Shown here piece after piece: positions 30,969-42,126 of a stretch of 64,000 nucleotides of DNA. The notes beneath the pieces are model-generated. The model saw only the letters and a program-made list of their open reading frames with translations. It ran no database searches and was not told the DNA's origin. The translations under genes were made by a program, and so were the position numbers. The DNA lies in the NCBI RefSeq assembly GCF_000004195.4, contig NC_030677.2:115097036-115161035 (forward strand), in the 5' to 3' direction. How positions within the stretch are numbered: the stretch's first letter is position 1; each line of letters opens with the position of its first letter. The stretch comes from Xenopus tropicalis (taxonomy: Eukaryota; Chordata; Amphibia; Anura; Pipidae).

Positions 30969-33900
30969 CTAAATAAAAAAAAAAAAAGATATAAAAATTA
31001 ATAGAGTTAAAAAATGGCAATTGTTCATGTAGCTGTACATTTTAAAAGCCGAGTGCTATGAAAATGTATTTGTTACCTTGCATATTTTGTCTTACTGAAT
31101 AGTTTCTGATCTGAAAAATGTCATATTAGGGCTCTATTAGCCCATATCTATCAAGTCCTCTGGCCTTGCTCAGTATGTGCACGAGTGCCCTAACATGGCC
31201 AGAACACTCAACAGGGTGATTTTGTTATTTTTTCCCTAGTCCAGAGTGAAGGCGGCTCTGCTAACCTGCACCTCTGGTGGGGAAAATGCTTTAGATGATA
31301 GGTGCACTTTCAAGAGAATCTGGTCATCTGTCCGTGAGCTGAAGCATAATTGGGTTATTAAAAGTTAGCATACTCAAGCTTAATTCAAAGAAAGGGTAGT
31401 TTTCATATTTTGTTTTCACAAGGACATTGGGTAACTTGTGAAATTCAATGAATACATTAAATAATCTTGTATTACATTTTGTTAAATGGGTGGTTCACTT
31501 TTACGTTAATTTTTAATATGTTATAGAATGCCGTATTCCTAGCAACTTCACAACTGATCATTATTTATTTATTTTTTATAGTCTTGAATAATTGTTACTT
31601 TTTTTGTACTTATTTTACTATTCAGGCCCTCTACTATTCATATTCATCTTTCATTTAACCCACTGTCTGGTGGCTAGTGTAAAGGCCCTAGCAACAAGAT
31701 AGCTACTGAAATTCCAAACTGGAGAACTAATGAAAAAAAAGCTAAATACCAAAAACTACAAAAAATAAAACATGAAAAACGGCTCAGAATAGCAATGTCT
31801 ACATCATAATGAAGGTTAACTTAAAATTGAACAACCCCTTTAAATGATCAGAAAACATCCCCTAATACAAATATAGAAGGAAGGAAGGAATTTGATCATG
31901 GCCTACAGATCAAATACCTGGATCTGTCAGCAGAAATTTGGGCTCTGTGTTTCTGAGTTGTCAAATCAACTAGAGGTCGATAAGCCAAATATTTTGAAGG
32001 GGCCACATATACATAGCCAATTTTGCTGCATGGACTATATATAAAGGATCAAACCACATGAAAATGTAGAAATGAATAACAAGAATATAATAAAGATATT
32101 TGGCAGAGACACACCTAACCCAAGCATACACTGAATTCGATTTTTTTAAGCTGGCAGAGAAAACATAGTAGAATTTCCAGTGTAGTTATGACTTCTATAT
32201 ACAATATGACCAATACACATTTTCACATGATCAAAAATATGTAACTTACTACCAGGTTCAACATATAATGCAACTGAAAACTACATAATGATCATTAGTA
32301 TGAGGGGTTTAAAAATTCTTATTGACCATATTCTACAATACTCCTGGCTTCAATCACATTCACTGAAAAAGGTCCAAACCTATTTATAGAAGTGCAGTGC
32401 CAGGCTAAGCCAGACGGACAACTTAAGTAATCCAGCCTGCCACCTCTCCCTCCCGGCCTGGTGAGTGGGGTGAAGTGATGATGTGCCTAGCACCCTCCCC
32501 AACAATTGCACCTTAGGTACGTGCCTCTTCTGCCTACCCCTATTTCCCGCCCTAATTTACAACACTCACTGGTGCCAGAATTAGAGGCTGCCTTTATCTG
32601 GCTCTGTAAAACAAGTTACCAAAACTGCTGATTTAATAAATCTTAATAAAGGTTATGGTTGTCAGTTTTAAACATATTATGGAAAATAACGAAGATACTG
32701 TAAATACAAACTTACAGGGAATAGTCGAGGTTTCAAGTTAACAATGGCATAGGGCTTAGTCTGAAAAAAAAAAAAAATAAAGTTAAAACAGCTGTTGCAA
32801 TTTATTTTCCATTCTGTTTTTGTATATAATACATAAAATGTTCCTAATGTCTAACTTGCTAGAAGCTGGAGACTAAGAAAAACACGACAGACAATCTTAT
32901 TTGGGTAATTTTGTCAACTTTGTTGTTGCTGTGAAACTGACGTTTCCATTAAGACTATGGAACAAGAGACACATCCTTCACTCTTTTGAGTAGAAGAGCC
33001 CAAAATTGTTACTTCTGCCTGCTATACACTTAAATTGTAAACACATGAAAGTGCTGGTACTAATGCTATTTATTCTAACACTACTGTATTATTTGGTGGC
33101 TATGCTTTTGCAGTCCTAACATAGCCATCTGTTCCCAACAAACTCTCATTGTGAGGTAAGACTACTCTGCACATAAGGGCTCTGGCACACGGGGAGATTA
33201 GTCGCCCGCGACAAAACTCCCTGTTCGCGGGCGACTAAAAGCCTCGCGAGTCTTTTTCGGTGATTTCGGGAAATCGCGCCGCCGCGTGTGCCATCCCGCC
33301 GGCGACTTACATGTTCGCCGGTGGGATGGTGGGTCATGGCAACTCTGGGAGATTAGTCGCCCGCCAACAGTGAGTTTTGTCGTGGGCGACTAATTTCCCC
33401 GTGTGCCAGAGCCCTAAAAGTCAAAAGTAATTTGCATTATTTGAAGTGAAAACAAAAATATTAATTGGGTGCTATTAGTGGTTTAAGCACTAGAAAACAA
33501 TGCAACCAATTTAGACTTTATTGCAATATTCAACCACTGTGGTACTGTGTGTCATAGCCCTAAAAGCAAAATGAACCTGTTAAATATATAATTACCTGCA
33601 CATGGTACTTCATATAGTAATGAACAATCCACGCTGGAATCAGCAGTCTTGTTAATGTGAAAACACCAGCATTATATGCTTTAAAGGTCTAAAAATAAAA
33701 GGATAGAAATCAGAGTTAACTGGCTGAAATAAATCATCTTTAGATTATTTATTTATTTTTTTTTTTTTAAAAGTTCAAACCTTTAATTCATTCAATTCCA
33801 ATACCCTATATTGTCAGTGTATTAGTATCCAGACAACCCCTTTAATTTATGGAATTGGCTACTTAAGGCACATTCACTGCTGACACTGTTGTATAATTAA

Positions 33901-36284
33901 GCATTCAACCAAATAATATCCAGCAAGAAACATCAGCACTAGTGTCGGCTGTATGGAAGAGCTCAGTGGCTTTCAACGTAGCAAAATCATAGGATGCCAA
34001 GTATCCAGTTTTGTCAGTTTTATAACATTTAGGAAAAATAAAGGTCACGGTGTTTGTAGGATGTCCGTAGGAAGGAATTGAAATGAGCCAGGCCTGGTTG
34101 TCTCACCTCACTAATGCTCTTGAATGCACATCACACCAACAATGTTCCACTATCTAGTGGAAGCTTTTTCAGAAGGGTAGAGGCTGTTATAATAGCAATA
34201 GGTGGACCAAATTCATATAAATACCCTTTGTTGCAGAACGAGATCCTGGACAGCCAGGAGTCTTGACTCTTTTGGCCATATAGTCCACATACCCTCCAAT
34301 AATACCATTCAAAATGGTACTATGTAAAAGAAAATGAAACCCTCCCAACCCCATCCCTGTAAAAAAAAAAAAAAAAAAATGAAGACCATTTGAAAAGTTG
34401 CTTAGAACTGGCTATTCTATAAAACACTAAAAGTTAACTTATAGGTGAACCAACCCTTTAAAGGGGATGTAAAGGTAAAAAACAATATTGCATGTACTGC
34501 TTTTGAACTTAAAAAGAAGCATATTTGCAATGTATTTCAGTACTCATTACTCCGTCAGGCAAGGAAAGGATTCCTGTACGCAGCTTCAGGAGGGAGATAA
34601 GCAGTGGATTCAGCTGCACAGAATCGGCTACTTTAAAGAAAATGTACAAAATTTCTAATTGAAGTGCACCCAATTAATAATTATTTGTCTTCTTCTCTTT
34701 CCAACTTTCAAACGGGGGTCACTGAGCCCAACTGCTAAAAAAACTATTTCCCCTTGAGGCTACAATTATTTTTACTTATTAATTTATAAATTTGTATTTT
34801 TTATTCTATGCAGGTCATCTCCTATTCATATACCAGTCTCATTTAAACCACACCCTGGTTGCTAAAGTAATTTTAACCCTATCAACTAGATAGCTGAAAT
34901 TCCAAACTTGAGAGTTACCAAACAAAAAGTAAAATTATTTAATAACCACGAAATGGAGAAAAAATGAAGACCAATTGCAAACTGTCTTAGAACTTTACCC
35001 TTTACATCATGTTAAAAGGTGAAATTCCGCAATTATGCTCTTTGCACTAGTGATGAAGCTCTTCTATGTGCCTACAGAAATGCAAAAACGTAAGCCAGGG
35101 GGTTGAGGTGGCATCAGCTTGGACATCTGGCGATGAGGGCAAAATCACCTCTGCTGCAGAAGCACATGCAGATAAAGCCAATCCCAGTCCTAGCTCCAAC
35201 TGTGCATGTTGCTGCTGTCAGCTCCAACAGAAGAGGATCTAAAGTATGGCATTTGTCAGGTACACATATAAGGACACTTCTGACAGCAAGAGGTGGTGTG
35301 GAAAGGAAGTAGGGAGAAAGGGCAATGTTTGGAGCTTCAGGCTAAGAAGAGGGTTTTGTTAAGAAAAAAAAAAATCACAGCAGCACAGTGTGCCAATACT
35401 TGGCATGGCAATCCCATGATACAAATGTGCCATTATACGAACGCCATGCACTGGTGATTTTTTTTTTTTTAAATCCCATTTTAAAGGCGAATGTTGAAAG
35501 GTATATGCACATATATTGATAGTTTGGAAATAACAAAAATGGTTGTAAATAAACTATGATCAGATAGAACCACAGACAACATTTTATTGCACTCCCAAGT
35601 CACATGCAGCTGACATTACATGACTTCTGGTCAGAAAGAGCATTCATGCCAACCTTAAACATTTAAAGAGGGACTAACATAACAAAATGTCTGTTGTTTT
35701 TAGTGTGTATCTACAGAGCTACATATTACAGGTGTTGTCAATTTTTTAAGTGCAAACCCCACTTGAAAGTCTTCACCTAAACAAAGTAAATAGGGAAATT
35801 GAAGCTACTCCATGTTTGGGTCTTGGGAGGTAGATATTGGGATTATGAGAATACAACCCCCCAATCTCCACCATTTGGTATGCCCGATTCTTATATAGGA
35901 GTCCATTATTTAGGTGGGGATTACTTGAGCCCTGATAATCTAGCTGTCTACCTCCTACCTTGCAAGGACCAAAAATGTAGTAGCTTCAAGCTCCCTTTGC
36001 CCTGTTTAGAACAGAAAACAGGTAATTCCCATTCCAGCTTCACTGTAACATTAGTGGGGTGTTTGCATTGGGTTGTTAACAGGCAACCCATTCCTGGTAC
36101 CCACGTAGATCCTCCAAAGGTTCTTTTTCTGCAGGAAGTTGCCCCAGAAGTTTTCCACGGGGCCCTTTTTAGCAGGCGGAAGGACCGGCTCCCTTGGACT
36201 CAGCTCCTGGTCCTTCAGCCATCGCCTCCTAAGCGTCCGCAGTTGCTCGAGTCGGAGCTTCTCGTCCGGTGTATAGCCCGACAT
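30900..36284 (-). CDS. ndufb6: NDUFB6, complex I accessory subunit B17 (128 aa, four coding exons)
   Basis: Accessory subunit of the membrane arm of NADH:ubiquinone oxidoreductase in the mitochondrial inner membrane. Coding exons on the minus strand are 36105-36284 (60 codons), 33596-33688 (31), 32716-32760 (15) and 30900-30968 (22 plus TAA). All junctions are phase 0 with GT/AG ends, and the total of 128 residues equals the human length. Exon 1 starts [16 protein letters not shown] and holds [19 protein letters not shown]. Exon 2 carries the single membrane helix (about 67-86, [12 protein letters not shown]). Exon 3 encodes [15 protein letters not shown], and exon 4 [13 protein letters not shown]. 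Human NDUFB6 aligns without gaps across the exon 1-2 junction. Introns hold a Harbinger-type and a TTAA-flanked MITE. The gene order TOPORS-SMIM27-NDUFB6 is conserved with mammals. Confidence 0.97.
31492..31843. mobile_element. TTAA-flanked MITE in NDUFB6 intron 3
   Basis: TTAAATGGGTGGTTCACTT at the left and AACAACCCCTTTAA at the right. Same family as 17903-18377, 352 bp. Confidence 0.7.
32716..32760 (-). CDS. ndufb6: NDUFB6 coding exon 3
   Basis: Fifteen codons, [15 protein letters not shown], between a long pyrimidine tract ending in CAG and a GTAAGT donor. Corresponds to the KPYGIV...FP part of mammalian NDUFB6. Confidence 0.93.
33177..33414. mobile_element. Harbinger-type snap-back MITE in NDUFB6 intron 2
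   Basis: Terminal repeats GGGCTCTGGCACACGGGGA and its inverse match at about 30 of 31 positions and are flanked by TAA (33174-33176, 33415-33417). The GC-rich GTCGCCCGCGAC inside folds back. It lies 180 bp from NDUFB6 exon 2. Confidence 0.85.
33596..33688 (-). CDS. ndufb6: NDUFB6 coding exon 2, membrane helix
   Basis: Residues 61-91, from [10 protein letters not shown] to MKYHVQ. Acceptor TTTTTAG, donor GTAATT. The aligned human segment has the same length and shares the [11 protein letters not shown] core. Confidence 0.95.
34378..35015. mobile_element. Two partial TTAA-type MITE copies in NDUFB6 intron 1
   Basis: 34378-34460 is a right end (TTGAAAAGTTGCTTAGAACTGG...GGTGAACCAACCCTTTAA). 34640-35015 resembles the family body (CACCCTGGTTGCTAAAGTAA, TGAAGACCAATTGCAAACTG). 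Confidence 0.5.
35016..36104. other. Proximal NDUFB6 intron 1
   Basis: No exon or clear transposon seen. The plus-strand open frame at 35.8-36.3 kb is antisense to NDUFB6 exon 1 and not considered a gene. Confidence 0.45.
36105..36284 (-). CDS. ndufb6: NDUFB6 coding exon 1
   Basis: Encodes residues 1-60, the conserved matrix-side N-terminus. The donor is GTGGGT, which keeps phase 0 with exon 2; reading through it gives an unrelated tail and a stop. The ATG overlaps a perfect TGACGTCA palindrome. Confidence 0.95.
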
Positions 36285-36413
36285 GACGTCACAATAGCCC
36301 GTACTGGATTAATTTACGGCTAAAATGCACTGTGGTCTATTGACCCCAGTACCTTCCCGGTTTCCCCCAACCTTGCAGAGGGCAGACGGCTTCGGCGCAC
36401 GGTGATTACGTCA
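36284..36413. promoter_or_regulatory. NDUFB6 start region with two CRE/ATF-like sites
   Basis: A perfect TGACGTCA lies at 36284-36291 and overlaps the first base of the NDUFB6 start codon. A second, TTACGTCA, lies at 36406-36413. The stretch is CpG-rich compared with its surroundings, as expected for a housekeeping mitochondrial gene promoter or 5' UTR. Factor binding is inference from motif identity. Confidence 0.45.
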
Positions 36414-36787
36414 CGCGTAGTGTTCCAGTGGCGCACCGTGTTACTGTCTACAGTTAATTTAAAGGTATTGCGGATCCCGTAGGCAGCGGGATATGGGTTT
36501 CTAGTTACAGGCCAGATAGATTTTATTTTATTTGTTTGACATGTAGTTCTAACATCTTTTCGTAGTGTTATACATTTCTTTCCAGAAACAGTGATGGCAG
36601 CAACTAATTTTCCTGTAGAGAGGGTACTCATTTTGTTGAGAAGTTCGGCGCCTTTGCTGGAAAGACGCTAGTTTTCATACTGCACACAAGCAGTTATAAA
36701 ATAGAGATATGTTTTGAGGCTGTATAATACAATATAATATTAAAAATAGCAAAATTCCCCTTTGAGAAAACATTTGTGGAAATATTG

Positions 36788-36813
36788 TTTCAAAAGTAAG
36801 CTTACTTTTGAAA
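36788..36813. repeat. Perfect 26-bp palindrome
   Basis: TTTCAAAAGTAAG followed immediately by its reverse complement, centred on AAGCTT. Confidence 0.9.
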
Positions 36814-37008
36814 ATATATTTTTTGATTTTTCAATCACTTTCTTTGGTAGCCCTGTTTTTTATCTTATTTTCTGCAGGAAACCTAAATGGAACTACAGCA
36901 CCAAATGAATTTGAACTCCTTGTACCTAGTCCTATAGTAGAAGACGCAGGGCTGCAGTTTTGCTTTCCATGGATGTATACAACTCCTTACTCCATTCAAC
37001 TTCGCTTA

Positions 37009-37350
37009 AGCTGGCCATACACGTGGCGATCTCACGATGTTTCGTACGACCGTCGGTCGCACGAAACATCGTCAGATCCGCCACACACCATTCAGGGCTT
37101 AATCGGCAGGTAAGGAGGTAGAAACAATAGGATTTCTACCTCCTTCTGCCGATTCAGCTCTGAAGGGAGAATTTTGGTCAGGCGCCTTCTATGGCGCCCG
37201 ATCAAAATTTTCTAACCTGGCCGATCGGCGAGTCGACCGATATCAGCAGCTTCCTGCGATATCGGTCGGCTCGCTGACATGCCATACACGCACCGATTAT
37301 CGTACGAAACGAGGTTTCGTACGATAATATCGGTGCGTGTATGGCCACCT
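37009..37350. mobile_element. Harbinger-type palindromic MITE, complete
   Basis: Terminal repeats AGCTGGCCATACACG and CGTGTATGGCCACCT (one mismatch as inverse), flanked by TTA (37006-37008 and 37351-37353). Inner palindromes include TTTCGTACGA and CGATATCGG motifs. Full-length relative of the copy at 3067. Confidence 0.85.
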
Positions 37351-37875
37351 TTACTCTCCTGGTTTCTTCAGCACAGTCCTCATCTTATAATGCCATAGAA
37401 TAGAACATTTATATCTTTCACCCTAGAATGGCACACCTAGCATGAACCAACCCCTCAAGAAGAGCAAATATCTGTAAAACAGGTGATCTCTGGAGATTTG
37501 GGAGCCCTTAATAGCAAACACACACAGAGCTTTCTAGTAGCAGCTACTAAATGCCAGAAAATACCCTGCCATAGACAATACTGAGAATTGCATGCTAAAC
37601 ACACAGAGACTATTATCAGTAAATTATCATTTTCTATTTTAGTAGTCACGATAAGTAGCTGCTACTAGTAGCTCTGTGTGTCTTCGCTCTAAAAGATTTT
37701 GAGACCAATAACCTAAGTTACATCACTGGCTATTGACTTGCGTATAGAAAATGTATAGATTTATCTTGGACATGGAACATACACCCAAACTAGGGATGAT
37801 CCATGTGTACAAACTAGAATAAGGTTACGAGATTTTCAAAGTGAAATCGGAGGATGCCTTTAAAAGCTCAATGGT

Positions 37876-38340
37876 TAAAGGGATACTGTCATGATTTTTA
37901 TGGTATACTTTTTATTTCTAAATTATAGTTTAGATAGAAAATAATTCACAAATGTATTTTTTTTAGTTGTAATATTGGTGTGTAGGCAGCCATCTCAGTG
38001 CATTGTGCTTTAGTCTGAGCTTTCAGAAGGAGCCAGAACTACACATTAGTACTGCTTTCAGATACCCTATTATTTCTCCTACTCCCTTGTAACTGAAGGA
38101 GTCACAAGCAGGACTTGGGTTTCTTACTATTCTATACTAGTGCTATTCTGATATCTACTGGGAGCTGCTATCTTGCTATCTACCCATTGTTCTCAGCAGT
38201 GAAGTGTGACTGAAGTTTCTCAAAGCACAGGTCACATGGCTGTAGCACCACAGGAAATGAAGAATATAGCCAGCCCCATGTGAAATTTCAAAATTAAAGA
38301 TAAAAAAATCTGTGTTTGAAAAATGATTTTTTTTAGTAGA
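37876..38340. mobile_element. TTAAAGGGATACTGTCATG repeat, probable truncated MITE
   Basis: Begins TTAAAGGGATACTGTCATG, a TTAA-anchored start like other elements here, with CAGCCATCTCAGTGCATTG inside. The right end is not clear. Confidence 0.35.
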
Positions 38341-39447
38341 ATGATGTTTTTTGAATGACTTTATGAATGTTCCTGTATTTCTTTTCGTCTCTTTATCCTT
38401 AAATAAATGGGATTCACTCATAATTTGAGAAAGAGAACTGGTGATAAATGATATGTTGGTTAAATATGTACTAATAATGCTTTTATATCTTTTCATCTTT
38501 TTACTATTCGGAATCCAGATTGCTGCAGTATTTTGTTAGCAATCAGCACAAAAGAAAGAAGTAAGAGAGTTAGGAGAAGTAATACAGGGCTGTGCTCAGT
38601 GTGAGGTAAGGTGCTGGTTCAATAAAATACAGTAACAGTGGCACTCTGATGCTGTGATTAACATTGCTGCCTTAGTGCTCTGGGGTGCAGAGTCATAAAA
38701 CTGCATGCATAATAAGGAATTTATAATGCAAGTTCCTTTGAGACAGAAACAGTAGAAAGTAGAATCTATAGAAAGTGGAATCTGCATAAAATTTTGTTAC
38801 CATTAAAGGTGCCACAAGAGGGCAACAGCTGCTTACACTTCAGTCTTAAACATGCCTGTAAATGACTAGTTTCATGTTTCCACCACCTTTAGCTTTTGGT
38901 AAAACATATTTTGAATTTGTCTCTTAAAAAATACAGTTTTCAAGTTATAGGCCTGCATTGCAATCCGTGCTTTCTGCCTTGTGCCTAACTAATTAGTAGA
39001 GTGTAGGGGCCAGTGAAAAAGGACACAAAGGAGGCCTGTAGCTCAGGGGTCCCCAACCACCAGGCCGGGGACCAGTGCCGGGCCATGGGCGGTGCCGGGC
39101 CATGGGACCTCTGGTCCCAATTACCTGTGATCCCAACTCCCTGGTGTGTTACACAGCCATGACAACAGCTATGCGAAGCCCAGGAAGTTTTCTACTGATC
39201 CTGACTAGTGATGAGCGAATCTGTCCCGTTTCACTTTGCAAAACAACTAAAAATCAGTGAAACTTGTTTGCCGCCCTTTTTTTTTTTTTTTGTTGCCTAT
39301 TTTTGACGTGACTTTTTCACACCGAATTTTCACAAACGTTCCACTTAACTATTTGCCAACGGTAAAATGTGTAAATTCGCTGCAAATCCATGCCTTTGCT
39401 CATCACTAATCATGACAAGGACCAAAGTACTTTAAGCTCCATACTAA

Positions 39448-40015
39448 GGGGCTGATTTACTAAGACACGAATTCGAATCCGAATTGGAAAAATTCCGATT
39501 GGAAAACGAACATTTTGCGACTTTTTCGTATTTTTTGCGAATTTTCGGCGCCTTTACGACTTTGCGGTAATTGTCGCGACTTTTTCGTTACCAATACGAT
39601 TTGCGCGAAAAAACGCAAGTTTTTCGTAGCCATTACGATGCGCTCGTATCTTGTCGCGATTTTTTCGTATTGAGCGCTCGTAAGCGGCGGGCGAAACTTT
39701 CAGACTTAGCATGATTTTGGAAGCCTCCCATAGGACTCAATGGCACCCTGCAGCTCCAAACTGGCCTAAGAAAAGTCACCATACTGAAGCTTGAATGAAT
39801 CCGAATCTTTCGTACTCGGCGCAAAAGCTGCGAAAAAGTCGCGACTTTTCGCGCAAGTATTAACGCTACGAAAAAAATCGCCAGATTTTGCGCAACATTC
39901 GGAATGGCAACGAAAAAGTCGCGACAATTAGCCGAAAAATCGCAAAATACCGATCATTACGAAAAAAACGCAATCGGACGCATTCGGCCCGTTCATGGGT
40001 TAGTAAATGTGCCCC
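39448..40015. mobile_element. Harbinger-type MITE nested in the hAT element
   Basis: GGGGCTGATTTACTAAG...TTAGTAAATGTGCCCC with TAA on both sides (39445-39447, 40016-40018). Inside, GCGACTTTTTCGTA and its inverse recur. Same family as 12756-13201. Confidence 0.85.
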
Positions 40016-40257
40016 TAAGTGGCAGGGGATGTAACCACTTAGGTGGGAGTAAGAAGAGCAAGGGGAGTGGGTGCATCTAATTGCAAGGAAACAAGCTCTG
40101 GTCTCCCACTGATTTTGTATTATGATGAGCTATATTATATTTTATAATGTAATAATAATGGAAATAAAGTGCATAATATAAAATTATATACTATGCACTA
40201 GTTGTTCCCCCACCCCCGGTCCTTGGAAAAATTGACTTGCTTGAAACCGGTCCGTGG

Positions 40258-40577
40258 AGAGTAGTAGTCAGCACCAAGCCTTGTGATTAGTTAGAAGTAG
40301 TGCAGGTTCCCCAATGGCCACTTTCCATCGGCACATCCAGGTACAGAAGAACAGGAACAGCACCTCTTGTCTTTGTAGATTAAAATGCCTTTATTGCAAC
40401 ATTTTTTTGGGGGCAAACAACAATAGCAGCAGCAACGTTTCAGGTCACAAGGCTTGATAAAAGGTCTTGTGACCTGAAACGTTGCTGCTGCTATTGTTGT
40501 TTGCCCCAAAAAAAATGTTGCAATAAAGGCATTTTAATCTACAAAGACAAGAGGTGCTGTTCCTGTTCTTCTGTACC
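40258..40577 (+). mobile_element. Penelope-like retroelement end with ribozyme-like core
   Basis: A 320-bp insertion flanked by a 16-bp duplication TGAAACCGGTCCGTGG (40242-40257, 40578-40593), long enough to suggest target-primed reverse transcription. Most of it is an inverted repeat (40339-40578, arms about 105 bp). The right arm reads TTGATAA, a 5-bp stem AGGTC/GACCT with loop TTGT, then GAAAC, then a GCAATAAAGG poly(A)-like end. This order resembles the hammerhead motif in Penelope-like element terminal repeats, with two core changes. The family call is inference. Confidence 0.5.
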
Positions 40578-40578
40578 T
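40339..40578. repeat. 240-bp near-perfect inverted repeat
   Basis: AGGTACAGAAGAACAGG... mirrors ...CCTGTTCTTCTGTACCT with a spacer of about 14 bases around 40458. Confidence 0.92.
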
Positions 40579-41597
40579 GAAACCGGTCCGTGGTGCAAAA
40601 AAGATTGGGGACCACTGCTGTAGCTAACAGCTGTCTTGTGTAGTAAATGTAAAAGTGCTGAGAAGTGAGTTGACACTGTGTAAAGAGCTACAGTAAGTGT
40701 AATGCCATTTTGGAAATGATGGGAAGTTTTGTCTCAGAATAAAATGTGTGTTTTAAGTACATTGTAGAGACTGACTAATGTTAAATGGTATGTGCATTTT
40801 TATTAAGCCATGATCCCATACTTTCCCTAAGCATTGTCAATATAGTGCCCATAATAATTTTAATTTTAAATAACTTAATATATAAATTACAGAAACTCCA
40901 TGGTATATTGGTGACACATTTATGATATGATATGGGACCTCCACCATCAGTGCCAGCAATCAGTACACAGGGCAAATAATAGTAATGGTAATACTGAGCT
41001 ATCACAGACAATAAGGAGGTGTTTGCAAATGGCTGTTTTTAGTGCTTGTCACAGACATGTTAACAGCTGGCTTTTATCAGTCTGTCTCTTAGCTTTGAAG
41101 TCTCAAAATCTCAAAGGCCACTACTGCCTGCAATGTCCTGCTTCCGCCACTGGCAGCCTCTATTTATAGGCACACTGCTGGACTCTGCCCCCTTTGTAAT
41201 GTTAGAGATGGCTTGTTAGGTTCAGCTCTGTAAACAGAGGTAGATTGCTGGGTCGGGTTGGGCGCAGGTTAGGAGCAAGCTGGTTAGGGTCAGAAGTGGG
41301 TTACATATCACTACTTAGTGGGATAATGTAATAAATGGTCTTGTTTGCACCTTCTCTAGTAACCCATAGCAACCAATTAGCTGGTAATATTTATTGTTTG
41401 AAAACAAACATCTGGTTGTTATGGGTTACTAGATGTGGGCAAAAGGACTTATTATCATTTTTTATATCAGCTTGTAAATAATATTACATACCAAAAAATT
41501 TAAATATTTGTTAGTAAATATACGCTGCTATAACAAACAGAATATATAGTAATGAATTGTCCAACAACTCCAACAAATCATGCAGGAGAAGAGCCTA

Positions 41598-42126
41598 TAT
41601 GGGTATGGGATCCCTTATCCGGAAACCTGTTAGCCAGAAAGTTCCAAATTACAGAAAGGCCATCTCCCATAGAATCCATTATAAGCAAATAATTCTATTT
41701 TTTTAAAAATGATTTCCTTTTTCTTTGTAATAATAAAACAGCTATCAATTGAAAGAGAAATGGCACGCACTCCTTGGTCCTTTAGAACCTGTGTTTATTG
41801 TAGAGATCTTAAAACAAAAAAGGTCCTGACACGTTTTGTATACAAAAGATACGTAGTCATAGGCATAGGCTCATATTCATTACTGGGGAGCCGTTAAAAG
41901 GGTTTCAGAAAGTTTTCATTAAGTTCTTTTGCCCCCTCCTGTTACCGCAAAACTGAGCCACTTACTATTATTTTAAGAATAATAAAACAGAACCTTGTAC
42001 TTCATCCCAGCTAAGATATAATGAATCCTTATTGGAGGCAAAACAATCCTATTGGGTTTATTTACTGTTTAAATGATGGGGAAAACCCCAGGTCCCAAGC
42101 ATTCTGGATAACCGGTTCCATACCTG
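41598..42126. mobile_element. Tc1/mariner-like MITE interrupted by a short insertion
   Basis: GGTATGGGATCCCTTATCC on the left and GGTTCCATACCTG on the right. Split at 41742-41977. Confidence 0.75.
41742..41977 (-). mobile_element. Short retroelement insertion with 13-bp TSD, Penelope-like
   Basis: Flanked by AATAATAAAACAG (41729-41741 and 41978-41990). On the minus strand it has ACTACGTATCTTTTGTATAC, AAAACGTGTCAGGACC and ACAATAAACACAGG, then AAGGAGTGCG, the same order of words as the element at 40258-40577. Family call is inference. Confidence 0.45.

Larger units (their letters stand above)
39044..40617. mobile_element. hAT-type element with 8-bp TSD and two nested insertions
   Basis: Ends CAGGGGTCCCCAACC and GATTGGGGACCACTG, flanked by CTGTAGCT (39036-39043, 40618-40625). 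Carries a Harbinger-type MITE at 39448-40015 and a Penelope-like insertion at 40258-40577. Removing both leaves a short non-autonomous element with GGTCCGTGG-type words. Confidence 0.85.

Noticed and set aside
35799..36323. 174-codon plus-strand frame
   Set aside because: Its second half is antisense to NDUFB6 exon 1 and the first half is intronic; no recognisable domain.
36320..36631. 103-codon minus-strand frame upstream of NDUFB6
   Set aside because: It ends 36 bp before the NDUFB6 start and overlaps the likely promoter or 5' UTR. No family resemblance, so I treat it as chance, at most an upstream ORF.
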